From Paenibacillus farraposensis (lineage in GTDB: Bacteria > Bacillota > Bacilli > Paenibacillales > Paenibacillaceae), in contig NZ_JAFFQR010000095.1 of NCBI RefSeq assembly GCF_020736845.1, positions 70,340-134,339 of the forward strand: a DNA stretch of 64,000 bases, written 5' to 3'. The notes below the pieces were generated by a model. It had not been told where the DNA came from, made no database searches, and saw only the letters and a program-made list of their open reading frames with translations. Positions 51,466-61,034 of the stretch are shown here, one piece after another; the first letter of the stretch is position 1; each line of letters begins with the position of its first letter. The position numbers were made by a program, and so were the translations under genes.

Positions 51466-51495
51466 AAAAAAAGCCCTACCCCGCAGGATAGAGCT
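51466..51495 (-). terminator. Terminator downstream of a gene remnant
   Basis: On the minus strand AGCTCTATCC pairs (some G-T pairs) with GGGTAGGGCT around TGCG, followed by seven T. Its only upstream coding trace is the short remnant at 51515-51637. Confidence 0.75.
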
Positions 51496-51514
51496 CTAAA
51501 ACACGTGAAGAAAA

Positions 51515-51637
51515 TCAAGCACCCATCGTAAATAATACCACCGCCTGGTTGCCGGTTTTGGTCTGATTGCCATAGGCAGTACTGGACGGGGTAGTGACAT
51601 CTCTGCTTGGTAAGAAGAACTCTAAATATAACCAACA
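51515..51637 (-). pseudogene. C-terminal remnant of a larger protein
   Basis: An open frame without a start codon reads WLYLEFFLPSRDVTTPSST, then YGNQTKTGNQAVVLFTMGA and a stop. It is followed at the normal distance by a strong terminator. The composition resembles the end of a surface or tail-type beta protein. It is probably all that remains of a deleted gene. Confidence 0.4.
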
Positions 51638-51756
51638 GCATCACACGATGGGGTTAGACGAGAAATGTTTAAGATGAAAATCCACCCAAATCAATCACAA
51701 GTCACTTTATTGCTATTAGCTTGTAAATTGAACAATCTACTTACTTTTTAAGTTCA

Positions 51757-52471
51757 CTACTCTTTCAAAATGAATAAAGGTTTTTTTGTTGATGTCGTAT
51801 AAATAAACACTATTAGGAATTTGTAGTTATCAGTATGCTCAGCAAGAACAAGTTGCGAAGGAGTTAATGAATATAGTACATTTAAATATCTTTTTTCAAT
51901 ATCTTCTGGAGTTGGAGAAAGAACGTAATTCCATTTTCTCTTTTTTTGTCCTATTAAATATAAGTGTGAGTTTAGCAGTATGTATGCTACCCCAAAAAAC
52001 ATAAAAATACAATTAATTATATTACCAATTCTTTCCGTTTTATTCCCATACAATATATTACATAGCATTATAGAATAAACTACCATATTCAACAGGACAA
52101 CTAAAAAAATTTAAAACGGTAGATTTCTGTTCAGAAAGATTGAAATAGTCTTTTCCTTTCCCTTCTTTTATCCATTTTATTAAACATATGCAAAGAATAA
52201 AAACTAGACCTATAAAATATATTAAAAATAAAAAATCAGAAATAAACACTATATATTTCAGTTTTTTTATTTTTTCGTAAAATGTTGCAATGAGAAAACC
52301 GTAAAAAATAAAAACGATAAGGAACAAAAGAAATACACAAATACTTTGTAAGGCTTTTTGATGTTTAGGTACAAAGATTTTATCAAAATGATTTGAGGTT
52401 AGTGTTTTAAAAACAAAATTAATAACATATAAAATAGTTGTACTTAATAACAATTTCAAAATTATTTCCAT
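51757..52471 (-). pseudogene. Membrane protein gene split by a frameshift at a T-run
   Basis: The first frame (52471 to 52058) encodes 137 residues with about four hydrophobic segments. A second frame (to 51757) continues with another two. At 52105-52115 the minus strand has AATTTTTTTAG; removing one base from the T-run joins NF to LVVLLNMVVYSIM and gives one protein of about 230 residues. The DNA is very AT-rich. It may be a true frameshift, an assembly error or slippage. Confidence 0.55.
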
Positions 52472-52643
52472 ACTATAATCCCCTAATAAATAAACTGATA
52501 TAGATTACAAAAAAATCTTGGTTTTACATTATTGTTGATGTACATCGCTGTTGAACTCAAAAAAAGTCCTTGCTTTGTTACAGAGTAAATAAAATTTACA
52601 ATGATCAAAAAGCAAAGTTAAATTCCCCCTGATAATTAAATTA

Positions 52644-53336
52644 CTATTTCAATTTAAAAAGAAGAAACTCCAATTCTCCCCTCTCAAGATGTCTCCATTG
52701 CCCACGTTCCAGATGATCCAAGGTAATATTCATAATTCGAACGCGCTCCAGCTTTAGCACTCTGTATCCCAAAGCCTTGCACATTCTGCGAATTTGCAAG
52801 TTCAGCCCCTGCGTCAAAATGATGCGGAACTCGTATTCGCTCGTACGATCAACCTTGCACGGTTTGGTAATGACGTTCAATATTTCAACACCGCGAGACA
52901 TGGCCTGCGTAAATTCATCTGTAACAGGCTTGTCTACCGTCACCACATATTCCTTCTCATGACCATGCTCGGAACGCATCATTTGATTGACAATACTTCC
53001 ATCGTTCGTCAATAAAATGAGTCCTTCTGACGCTTTATCCAGCCTGCCGATGGCAAAGATGCGTGTAGGATAATTGATATAACTAATAATATTGCCAGTC
53101 ACCTGTTCCGCTGCCGTACACACAATGCCGATAGGCTTATTCAGCGCCAAATATACGGGTTCACTCCGGTTAGCCGGAATAGCTTCCCCATCGATCAGCA
53201 CGATATCCAGTGGCTCTACATGAGCCCCTGCTTCACAAACCTTGCCATTAATCGTAATTCTCCCCGCGGCAATCAACCTGTTCGTTTCCCGGCGTGAGTA
53301 GAATCCCGTTTCACTTATATACTTGTTAATTCGCAT
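52644..53336 (-). CDS. rluF: RluF-like 23S rRNA pseudouridine synthase
   Basis: This is a 230-residue enzyme. An S4 RNA-binding domain (residues 1-60; MRINKYISETGFYSRRETNR) is followed by the RsuA/RluB/E/F catalytic domain with GRLDKASEGLILLTNDG (catalytic Asp about 101), EKEYVVTV and GLNLQIRRMCKALGYRVLKL. The sequence fits RluF (U2604) better than RsuA. Single gene. Confidence 0.9.
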   Translation of the reverse strand: MRINKYISETGFYSRRETNRLIAAGRITINGKVCEAGAHVEPLDIVLIDGEAIPANRSEPVYLALNKPIGIVCTAAEQVTGNIISYINYPTRIFAIGRLDKASEGLILLTNDGSIVNQMMRSEHGHEKEYVVTVDKPVTDEFTQAMSRGVEILNVITKPCKVDRTSEYEFRIILTQGLNLQIRRMCKALGYRVLKLERVRIMNITLDHLERGQWRHLERGELEFLLFKLK

Positions 53337-53399
53337 GATTCACCTATTTTACGTCGTAGTATGAGATATATGGATAAATACAAAATATACATACCTGGC

Positions 53400-53597
53400 T
53401 TACTTACTTCTGCCGCTACCTTTGTTCCCACTTGATTTGGCGGCAACGCCACCTTTTGCAGCGCCTGCCGCTGTACTTCCCGGTACGCTTGTAGAGGCGC
53501 TTTTTCTCCTTACAGGCTTCGCTGTTTTATTCCAGCGTGTCCAGCCCTTACTGCCTGTACCTCTGCCGGTTCCGCCGCCCTTGCTTTTTGCCCCCAT
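53400..53597 (-). CDS. Small basic Gly/Ser/Lys-rich protein
   Basis: This 65-residue low-complexity protein (MGAKSKGGGTGRGTGSKGW...) is strongly basic and predicted disordered. An ATG with GGAGTGATC upstream supports it. Such proteins can be spore or nucleoid associated, but there is no specific match. Confidence 0.5.
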   Translation of the reverse strand: MGAKSKGGGTGRGTGSKGWTRWNKTAKPVRRKSASTSVPGSTAAGAAKGGVAAKSSGNKGSGRSK

Positions 53598-53802
53598 ATG
53601 ATCACTCCAATAGTCGTCGTTAAGATGTAACTACGCTATCATACCATTACTTCAAGCATAATGCCTGCTTGTTATGAAATTGGTTCCATATTTCAAATGC
53701 TGACCTCAGTGTGCCAAATAAAGGAGCGCATAAATACGTAAAAGCCCACACATGTTATTGTAGGCCGCAAAAAAGCTTTCTTTTCACCACTTGAACGGCT
53801 AA

Positions 53803-54743
53803 TTTCCTCTAGAAAAGAAGGCTGTGCTCTCCAATCTTCAGGGGCCGCCGGACCCTACGGATTACCATCAATTGATGGGAAGACTGCATGCGGCAAAAGC
53901 CAAGCTTCCGAAAATTTATCAGGAAACGGTTGCCTGTCCTTTTATCAAAGTACTGGAAGAGCTTGGACAACAGGGCTTCACTGAAATTTTACTGCAAGTC
54001 CCGAACCGAAATAATACGGCTAGACTCATGTTGGATATCGCTCAGAGCATTTTACAAAACGGAGAAGGCTACAATGCCCTGGCGTCCGATGCTTTTCAGG
54101 AGATTGTGAGTGACCTGTATGACGGTTTTCTTGGCGCAAAAGATCGCGAGGGAATAAAAGAACTGGAACTCAGCATTATTCCGGCACTTATTAAATGGGG
54201 AGAGCCGGAAAATGGCCCGTATACTTGGCCCGCTGACGCCACAGCCGTATTTAAAGTGCAAGCAGCTATTGTCAGTCTTCCTCCTGCACATGCAACCAAC
54301 GGATTGCTGGCTTGGTCAGTATCAAAATTAACGGAAATGCAATCGATCCTGAAACGTCAAAACGCTCTGCCCGCATTGTGGCTGAAGCTATCATGAAAAC
54401 CAGACTCAGAAGCCTTGAGGATCACAGTCTGGATGAAATCCAAAACTGGAGAAACGAGGATGAGAGCATCGCTGCATTTTTACGAACCCTGCTGCAAACC
54501 ACCGGTTCGCTTACCGATGAGCACCGCTCCGGCTTCTATGCCGCGCATGTGGTAGCTGCTGCTATTACCGAGGGACTTTCTCACGAAGCGGATCTGCAGG
54601 TTATAGTTAATCGGATGATGTCGCTGTTAAAGCTGATGCACGACATCAATCCTGCTTGGGGGCCACTTTTCGTACAGCATCCTGGCGATATTTCACGTCA
54701 TCTGCTCTATCACCCAGCCACTCCAAATCTGATTTCCCTCTAG
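53803..54743 (+). pseudogene. Two-piece remnant of a large protein
   Basis: The first frame is open from 53803 with no ATG or ribosome site and reads VLSNLQGPPDPTDYHQLMGR through ATNGLLAWSV. The second frame reads SIKINGNAIDPETSKRSARI to HPATPNLISL. They overlap out of frame near 54320. Both look like genuine coding sequence and like the flanks of one larger protein that has lost its middle and its N-terminus. The family is not certain; a metallopeptidase-like parent is only a suspicion. Confidence 0.55.
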
Positions 54744-54758
54744 GCAATCCACAATGAT

Positions 54759-54808
54759 AACCCGCAAAATCGTTTGCTTAAAGACAAGCAGCCTTTTTGC
54801 GGGTTTTT
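54759..54808 (+). terminator. Terminator after the two-piece remnant
   Basis: AACCCGCAAAA pairs with TTTTGCGGGTT with an inner TGCTT/AAGCA stem, followed by TTTTC. It is 16 bases after the stop of the remnant and indicates it was once a full transcription unit. Confidence 0.8.
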
Positions 54809-54921
54809 CTCTTGTCCCTGAACTTGTACCTGAACCCGTGGTATTTTTGCTTGCGCACAGGTTAATAATGAGAAGTGAGAATTTAGCCTGTTAAGAAATC
54901 AGCCATAAAGGAGTGCAGCAG

Positions 54922-55350
54922 ATGTCTGTTGATGTTTATCTTAACTTTAATGGAAACTGTCGTGAGGCAGCGGAGTTCTACGCAGAGGTTTTTGGGACAG
55001 AGAAACCAAAAATCATGACGTTCGGTGAAACACCGTCCAACCCCGATTATCCTTTACCGGAAGAAGCGAAAAATTTGGTCATGCACACACGGCTCAACAT
55101 TGATGGAAGTAACGTGATGTTTTCAGATGTTTTTCCCGGCATGCCTTTTGTTGCTGGAAATAACATCAGCCTCGCCTTCGTCAATAAGGATGAGGAGAGA
55201 ATCAGATCGGTCTTTCAAAAATTAAAAGAAGGCGGGACCGTAAAAATGGAGCTCCAAGAAACATTCTGGAGCAAATGCTACGGAAGTCTGAAAGATAAAT
55301 TTGGGATTGAATGGCAATTTAATTATGATAACGGAATGACCGATGGTTAG
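54922..55350 (+). CDS. VOC-family (PhnB/YjdN-like) protein
   Basis: This 142-residue protein starts MSVDVYLNFNGNCREAAEFY, the usual PhnB/3-demethylubiquinone-like start; AAGGAG lies 8 bases before ATG 54922. It continues MTFGETPSNPDYPLP, LNIDGSNVMFSDVFPG and KDKFGIEWQFNYD, the two beta-alpha-beta-beta-beta modules of the glyoxalase/bleomycin-resistance superfamily. Substrate unknown. A terminator follows at 55365. Confidence 0.9.
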   Translation: MSVDVYLNFNGNCREAAEFYAEVFGTEKPKIMTFGETPSNPDYPLPEEAKNLVMHTRLNIDGSNVMFSDVFPGMPFVAGNNISLAFVNKDEERIRSVFQKLKEGGTVKMELQETFWSKCYGSLKDKFGIEWQFNYDNGMTDG

Positions 55351-55364
55351 TCTTTAATACGACG

Positions 55365-55413
55365 AATAAGCCCTTACAAGCTATTCTGATTGAATGCTTT
55401 GTGAGGGCTTATT
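55365..55413 (+). terminator. Terminator of the VOC gene
   Basis: AATAAGCCCT pairs with AGGGCTTATT, with an inner ACAAGC/GCTTTGT stem. It lies 15 bases after the VOC stop. Confidence 0.7.
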
Positions 55414-55611
55414 CTCAGTCGTTTCCTATATTGATATCCAAAATAGAATTAAATACTTCCTGCGGTAGTGATGGATGTGAATCATCCATTCAACCAGTAG
55501 TGATGGGTAAAGCCGTGTTAGACTTTTCATGGAGTCGTCACCTTTCGGTTCGTTTGTAGGGGTACAAACATTTTACCGGGTTGACGACTCTTTTTGTACC
55601 ATTTTGTGGTT

Positions 55612-55756
55612 AATCAACAGGCCTGCCTGAGAAAAGAATAACATTTTTTGATTCAATAAAACCATCATACTTACTGTACAATCCTAATAGAAGTTTGATA
55701 ATTGTTGACTTTCCCAAGTCGTTGACTCCTTGAATAACTACAGTCTCCCCTCTCTA
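55612..55756 (-). pseudogene. ABC transporter ATPase fragment (Walker A region)
   Basis: A 46-codon minus-strand frame reads RGETVVIQGVNDLGKSTIIK and continues LLLGLYSKYDGFIES. This is the beta-strand and P-loop of an exporter-type ABC ATPase, normally G-x-N/S-G-x-G-K-S-T, with the first Gly here replaced by Asp. Stops close both ends. It is a relic of a transporter gene. Confidence 0.65.
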
Positions 55757-56011
55757 ACCCTCTCTTTCGTCTTTAATTCACGGCTTTGTTTCGCCTCATG
55801 CTTCTACCAGGTTAACCCACAGTATACGCCGCCATCCATAGATCCCGCCTTAAAATAAAATTTTCCGCCTTATTCAATTCTTCCTACCCTTCCAAAAAGC
55901 TTCTTTTCCACGGCTTTGGATAGCTTTCCCCAGTTATAGCATTGCCATATACAACGAAAACCATCGTATAGGGCTCACGCCTTTTTTTATATTTCCGTGT
56001 TATGTGCCGTT

Positions 56012-56039
56012 ACCGCGTCAAAAACTGGTTCATAATCTA
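56012..56039 (+). promoter_or_regulatory. Sigma-K-type promoter of the glycan operon
   Basis: AC at 56012-56013 and CATAATCTA at 56031-56039 with a 17-base spacer match the late mother-cell sigma-K consensus (AC, 16-17 bases, CATA-N3-TA). The start codon at 56072 lies about 26 bases past the expected transcription start, with a GGAGAG site between. This fits the CgeB-like gene in the operon, since Bacillus cge genes are sigma-K dependent. Confidence 0.6.
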
Positions 56040-56071
56040 TTTTCGAAAATACCCAAGAACGGAGAGATGAG

Positions 56072-57364
56072 ATGAAGCTATGTGTTTTAGGATTAGGTTA
56101 TATCGGATTACCAACAGCTGTTATATTCGCCAATTCTGGAATAAATGTGCACGGAGTCGATGTGAATTCAACTGTGATCGATATGATACGGTCAAAACGG
56201 GTTCATTTGCACGAATCTGGCTTGGAAAAAGCCTTGGAGGATGCGATCGACTCAGGGAGCTTCACAGTTTCGATGCAGCCACAGGAAGCGGATGCCTTTA
56301 TTATAGCCGTACCGACGCCCATTACCTCCGGCAAGACGGCTGATTTGTCGCAAGTTGTCAAGGCTGCGGAAATGCTTGTCCCCATTTTGAAGGAAGGAGA
56401 TTTGGTCGTTCTCGAATCTACGGTGCCCCCCAAAACGGTGGAATCGGTACTGCTTCCTGTACTCAAACAAACGAATCTGGCCATTGGCGAACAATTGTTT
56501 GTTTGCTACTCTCCCGAGCGGGTGATGCCAGGCAGGTTGTTTCACGAATTGAAGCATAATGACCGCATTATTGGAGGAATAACCCCACTTTCTGCTCAAA
56601 AGTGCGCGGAACTGTACGAACAGATTGTAGAGGGGACCATTCATATTACCGATACCATAACCGCCGAAATGGTCAAATTGATGGAGAATACGTACCGTGA
56701 CGTCAATATCGCATTGGCGAATGAACTGGCACGAATTGCGGAAGAGATTGGATTTGACGTTTGGGAAGCGATCCAATTGGCTAACTCGCATCCGAGAGTT
56801 CATATTCATTCACCCGGTTCTGGTGTCGGGGGTCACTGTATCGCTGTGGATCCATGGTTTATTTTCGAAAAAGCGCCGAAGGCAACCCGATTGATTGAGC
56901 TGTCGCGGATAACGAACGACAGTGTTCCTCAGTTGGTCTCAAATCGGATCCGTGAAATGGTAAGTAATATCCATAAGCCTGTCATCACCCTGCTCGGTGT
57001 CGCATTTAAAGGGGATATAGACGACATCAGAGAGAGTCCTTCCCTTGTCGTAATGAACGAGCTTCGCAAAAACGGTTATCAGCTTAAAATTTACGATCCC
57101 TATGTCAACCAAGACATGACGGATAAAGTGCCCACATTGCATGAAGCCGTGACGGGATCCGATTGTATCGTTCTGCTTACCGACCATACGATATTCAAAG
57201 ATATTGATTTCGACCTGATCGGAAGGTTAATGCGATCACGGCGGATCATCGATACCCGAAATCTGGTGAATCTTAACCGGCTACGGCTTTCGGGATTTAT
57301 ATGCGAAAAAATCGGCACGCCGCTTGCGCGCTATGATACCGCACAACCAGGTGAGAGAAGGTGA
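56072..57364 (+). CDS. UDP-sugar dehydrogenase (UDP-ManNAc/UDP-glucose type)
   Basis: This 430-residue enzyme oxidises a UDP-sugar to a uronic acid with NAD. It begins with the Rossmann loop LGLGYIGLPTAVIFA, then VPTPITSGKTADLS, VLESTVPPKTVE and the active-site Cys in GSGVGGHCIAVDPW near residue 255. The C-terminal domain has LGVAFKGDIDDIRESPSL. It fits the WecC-like group better than UDP-glucose dehydrogenases. It is the first gene of a five-gene operon and overlaps the next by 4 bases. Confidence 0.9.
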   Translation: MKLCVLGLGYIGLPTAVIFANSGINVHGVDVNSTVIDMIRSKRVHLHESGLEKALEDAIDSGSFTVSMQPQEADAFIIAVPTPITSGKTADLSQVVKAAEMLVPILKEGDLVVLESTVPPKTVESVLLPVLKQTNLAIGEQLFVCYSPERVMPGRLFHELKHNDRIIGGITPLSAQKCAELYEQIVEGTIHITDTITAEMVKLMENTYRDVNIALANELARIAEEIGFDVWEAIQLANSHPRVHIHSPGSGVGGHCIAVDPWFIFEKAPKATRLIELSRITNDSVPQLVSNRIREMVSNIHKPVITLLGVAFKGDIDDIRESPSLVVMNELRKNGYQLKIYDPYVNQDMTDKVPTLHEAVTGSDCIVLLTDHTIFKDIDFDLIGRLMRSRRIIDTRNLVNLNRLRLSGFICEKIGTPLARYDTAQPGERR

Positions 57365-59136
57365 GTCTATTCGATACGAATGAACAAAGAGCGAATCGTA
57401 AACAACTGCGGATAATGATCATGGAAAGGATTAGACGTTTCAAGCCGTATAGGTTAAGCGGTTGCGGTCGGCCTAACATCCGTGTGGCCTGTATCATGGA
57501 TGCGTTCAGCTATGCCTGTTTCAAATACGAATGCAAGTTGATGCATCTGAATGTCTCAACTTGGAGGCGGCAAATCCAATATTTTAAACCGAATCTGTTA
57601 TTAGTAGAATCCGCCTGGCAAGGGCTTGACAGATCATGGCGGCGCCAGCTTTACGATATCGGCGGAAAGCGGGACGTGGTAATACGGGAAATCATCAGGT
57701 TTTGCAGGAAAAACGGAATACCAACGGTGTTTTGGAACAAGGAGGACTCCCCCAACTACAAGCACTTCATCTCTACCGCTAAGTTATTCGATTACGTATT
57801 TACTACCGACGCAAACTGTATCAAACGGTATAGGCGGGATCTGGGGCACGACCGGATCGACGTACTCCCTTTTGCAGCTCAGCCCGTGCTCCATAATCCC
57901 GTTGATACCAGCTATCATTCAAAGGAAAACGTGGCTTTCGCAGGAACCTGGTATCGAACCAAATACCCCCATAGACCAAAGGATATGTCGTTGATTCTGG
58001 GTCCAGCGCGGAGCCTTAACCTGCATATCTTTGATCGAAAACGCAATTACAGAATCAACAATGTTTATAAGTTTCCAAAAATATATCGACCTTATATTGT
58101 AGGCTCATTGCCCTATGAGGAGATGGTAGAGGCATATAAGCTGTATAAGGTATTTTTAAACGTAAACTCTGTGAAGGACAGCCCGACGATGTTTTCGAGA
58201 AGAGTTTTTGAAATACTTGCTGCAGGAACGAATGTAATCAGCACTTACTCCCTCGGAATCGAAACTATGTTTTCCGGAATTGTGCCGATCGCGGGATCGG
58301 TCGATGAGACGAATGCTCTCCTGCACAGCCTGCTTCATAACGCCCATTATAGCGAGCGGCTCAGTTTGTTGGGGCTACGGGAAGTACATTTAAAGCATTT
58401 GTACAGACACAGGTTCGATCAAATCCTTAAAACGCTCGGGATCGCGGCATCCCCGCATAAGGGAGTGGCTATCATCGCCTGCCAGGATCAATATGCTTAT
58501 CTGGATGGGCTGCTCAACAGTTTCCATAACCAGGCTTTGGAGCATAAGGAGCTGATCCTTTTGTTTGATGAGACCGCCATATCCGAAAAGCAAGTAAAGG
58601 AATTGCAATCCAAGCCAAACGTCGTACTACATCTGTTTTCCGAGGAGACCCCTTTTGACGAGCGCATCGGTTTGGCCATTCGCCATACCGGTTACGATTT
58701 CGTCGCTCTGATGAATGGAACGGATTATTATGCCGCACATTTCCTGACCGACCTGATGCATGCCTTTCATTATACGGATGCCACTATCGTCGGCAAGCTG
58801 ACCCGATATTTATACCTGGAAACCCGGAAACAACTGATGCTCGTATCCCCGGATAAAGAGAACCAATATGTCGAGCGGCTAAGCGGGGAAGCAATGATCA
58901 TAAAAAAGCAGGTTTTATCCGAAATTTCGCTACGCGGCAGGACGAATGAGGAGTTTGAACGTTTTTTCTCGGACTGTCGGAGCAATGGTATGAAAATGTT
59001 CGCAGCGGATAAATTCAATTACATCCGTATTGTTAAGAAAAGTGACGAGTCTTCCTTGTCCGGGGACGAGGTGGATATCAAAACAACTACGGCTGTAAGC
59101 TGTAGCGGTGATCATTTAGCATACGCCACAGTATAG
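57361..59136 (+). CDS. CgeB-like glycosyltransferase with C-terminal GT2-like part
   Basis: This is a 591-residue protein. Residues about 40-365 match the CgeB/spore-maturation glycosyltransferases: PNLLLVESAWQG, IPTVFWNKEDSPNYKHF, FDYVFTTDANC, VAFAGTWYRTKYPHR, FLNVNSVKDSPTMFSRRVFE and EILAAGTNVIS. Residues about 375-560 resemble a truncated GT2 fold (GVAIIACQDQYAYLDGLLNS, DFVALMNGTDYY). In Bacillus such proteins modify the spore crust. GTG start with a 4-base overlap to the previous gene. Confidence 0.8.
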   Translation: MSLFDTNEQRANRKQLRIMIMERIRRFKPYRLSGCGRPNIRVACIMDAFSYACFKYECKLMHLNVSTWRRQIQYFKPNLLLVESAWQGLDRSWRRQLYDIGGKRDVVIREIIRFCRKNGIPTVFWNKEDSPNYKHFISTAKLFDYVFTTDANCIKRYRRDLGHDRIDVLPFAAQPVLHNPVDTSYHSKENVAFAGTWYRTKYPHRPKDMSLILGPARSLNLHIFDRKRNYRINNVYKFPKIYRPYIVGSLPYEEMVEAYKLYKVFLNVNSVKDSPTMFSRRVFEILAAGTNVISTYSLGIETMFSGIVPIAGSVDETNALLHSLLHNAHYSERLSLLGLREVHLKHLYRHRFDQILKTLGIAASPHKGVAIIACQDQYAYLDGLLNSFHNQALEHKELILLFDETAISEKQVKELQSKPNVVLHLFSEETPFDERIGLAIRHTGYDFVALMNGTDYYAAHFLTDLMHAFHYTDATIVGKLTRYLYLETRKQLMLVSPDKENQYVERLSGEAMIIKKQVLSEISLRGRTNEEFERFFSDCRSNGMKMFAADKFNYIRIVKKSDESSLSGDEVDIKTTTAVSCSGDHLAYATV

Positions 59137-59172
59137 GCCAATGCTAACGAAAGGATGTGAGTAACATTTAGG

Positions 59173-61005
59173 ATGACTAAACATGGAAAACGCCCATTTG
59201 ACCCGGGTACGAGTTCGAATGATTATCCTGCAATCACTTCGGAAGAATGGGACACAAATAAATTACTCGAGATTGCATCCGTTATGAGTAAAGCTCCCGC
59301 AGCCAAGAGGCAGTCAATGTGGGAGCTTGTCAGCCAATCTTTGTTGAAATCCGGATCATACCTGCCAATCACCCATGAAACTGATAGGTTGTTAACCGAT
59401 CTATTCTCCGGAAAACATGCTTGGGCATGCTTGCGAATGCGCTGGCTGGTCGAACGGGGTGAACTGGAAGAAGTTCAGCGGAAATTGCATAATTACTCAG
59501 CCCTTCAGAAGGTAAAAATCCTCCTCTATCTAGCGAAAATCTGCTGTCAATACAATGATTTTCTTACTGCATTAAACTATGCGAAACAGGCTTATCGCAT
59601 CGACGCTAATAATGTGCAAGTGTACAGACGGCTTGCGAGTATCCACCATCGGCTCGGCAACATTACGAAGCGGCTCTTTTTTCTGAAACGGATTAATGAG
59701 CGATTTGGCCGCCTCTATGACAATGAATTAGCAAATGCGCATGACGAAATCCAGCATTTGCACAAACAATGGGAATTAAATGTTGATTGGGGCCGAATCG
59801 TTCATGGCTCTACGATTGTCCACGTATGGAACAAATCCTTACCCACAATAAACGGTTACACCATGAGAAATGCGGAAATCATTAAACATCAGAAGGAAAT
59901 GGGACTGGAAGTCGTCGGCGTTACAAAACTGGAATGGCCTCCGGCTGGCCATCGAGATTCAGTCCATTTCTGCCTCAACGGGATTGACATGTATCGCCTG
60001 TACGATGCAAACCATACGGAGTTGAACAAGGTTCCGATGAGCCAATATTTCCGGTTATATGCCCATCGGTTCGCCAAACTGCTCGAGTCTCTCAAGCCGG
60101 GCATTATTCATGCGGCATCGAATTTTCAAAACGCTCTTCCTCCGCTTATGGTCGCCCGTAAGTTCGGAATCCAGTCCGTTTATGAAGTGAGAGGCATGTG
60201 GCATTATACCCAGTCTTCAAAAATAAGAGGATTTGAGCATTCGGAGCGGTACCACCTGCACGAAGCTTATGAATTGACCTGCTGCCGACTTGCGGATCGG
60301 GTCGTTGTCATTAGCGATGGTTTAAAGAAGCATCTGATTGATCTCGGCATCCCTTCGGAGAAAATGACAGTTATTTATAACGGAGTAAATGTCAACAATT
60401 TTCAACCGCAGCTGCCATGTCCCGAGTTGCAAGAGACCTTTAGCCTCGAGGGAAAACTGGTTGTTGGATTTGTCGGTACCCTGGAGAAGTATGAGGGACT
60501 GGACTATCTGCTTCACGCCCTAGCTATCCTGAAAGGGCAGCGAAGCGATATAAAGCTGATTATCGTCGGAGACGGACCCGCCTTGCCCGATTTGCATAGA
60601 CTGTCAGTGTCACTTGGTCTGAAAAGGGAAGTCTCATTTGTCGGTGCGGTGCCCCATGAACAGGTTAGGAGGTTTTACTCGGTCATGGATATTCTGCCGT
60701 TTCCGCGCACGCGGGCGAAGGTTTGCGAACTGGTTACACCCCTGAAACCATATGAAGCGATGGCGATGGGGAAAACCGTAATGGTGAGCGATATACCAGC
60801 CTTACGAGAGATGGTGTCGAACGCTCACACCGGCCTGATATTTCAGCCGGAAGATGCTGCGTCGCTTGCGGAGGCGATAGCCAGTGCCGAGCAGCATCCC
60901 TACTTGGGAAGGAATGCGAGGGAATGGGTGATGCAAGAAAGGGACTGGAGCAACCTTTCACGCGGATATGTTGACGTCTATAACGAATTAGGACACCGGA
61001 AATAA
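59173..61005 (+). CDS. GT4 glycosyltransferase with helical-repeat N-terminus
   Basis: This is a 610-residue protein. Residues about 1-190 are helical with a TPR-like run (LTALNYAKQAYRIDANNVQV, YRRLASIHHRLGN). Residues about 205-605 are a GT-B glycosyltransferase of family 4: INGYTMRNAEIIKHQKEMG, SVYEVRGMWHYTQ, VIYNGVNVNNFQP, GFVGTLEKYEGLDYLL, and TPLKPYEAMAMGKTVMVSDI, which holds the E-x7-E nucleotide-sugar site. The N-terminal repeat probably binds a partner or carrier. It is 36 bases after the CgeB-like gene. Confidence 0.85.
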   Translation: MTKHGKRPFDPGTSSNDYPAITSEEWDTNKLLEIASVMSKAPAAKRQSMWELVSQSLLKSGSYLPITHETDRLLTDLFSGKHAWACLRMRWLVERGELEEVQRKLHNYSALQKVKILLYLAKICCQYNDFLTALNYAKQAYRIDANNVQVYRRLASIHHRLGNITKRLFFLKRINERFGRLYDNELANAHDEIQHLHKQWELNVDWGRIVHGSTIVHVWNKSLPTINGYTMRNAEIIKHQKEMGLEVVGVTKLEWPPAGHRDSVHFCLNGIDMYRLYDANHTELNKVPMSQYFRLYAHRFAKLLESLKPGIIHAASNFQNALPPLMVARKFGIQSVYEVRGMWHYTQSSKIRGFEHSERYHLHEAYELTCCRLADRVVVISDGLKKHLIDLGIPSEKMTVIYNGVNVNNFQPQLPCPELQETFSLEGKLVVGFVGTLEKYEGLDYLLHALAILKGQRSDIKLIIVGDGPALPDLHRLSVSLGLKREVSFVGAVPHEQVRRFYSVMDILPFPRTRAKVCELVTPLKPYEAMAMGKTVMVSDIPALREMVSNAHTGLIFQPEDAASLAEAIASAEQHPYLGRNAREWVMQERDWSNLSRGYVDVYNELGHRK

Positions 61006-61034
61006 GCAATCAACGAAAAAGGAGAGGAGTTTCT

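Larger units (their letters stand above)
55414..56071. other. Gene-poor stretch before the glycan operon
   Basis: Apart from the ABC-transporter remnant at 55612-55756 and the sigma-K-like promoter at 56012-56039, no gene is seen. The composition is uneven with several short degenerate frames, typical of a decayed segment. Confidence 0.5.
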
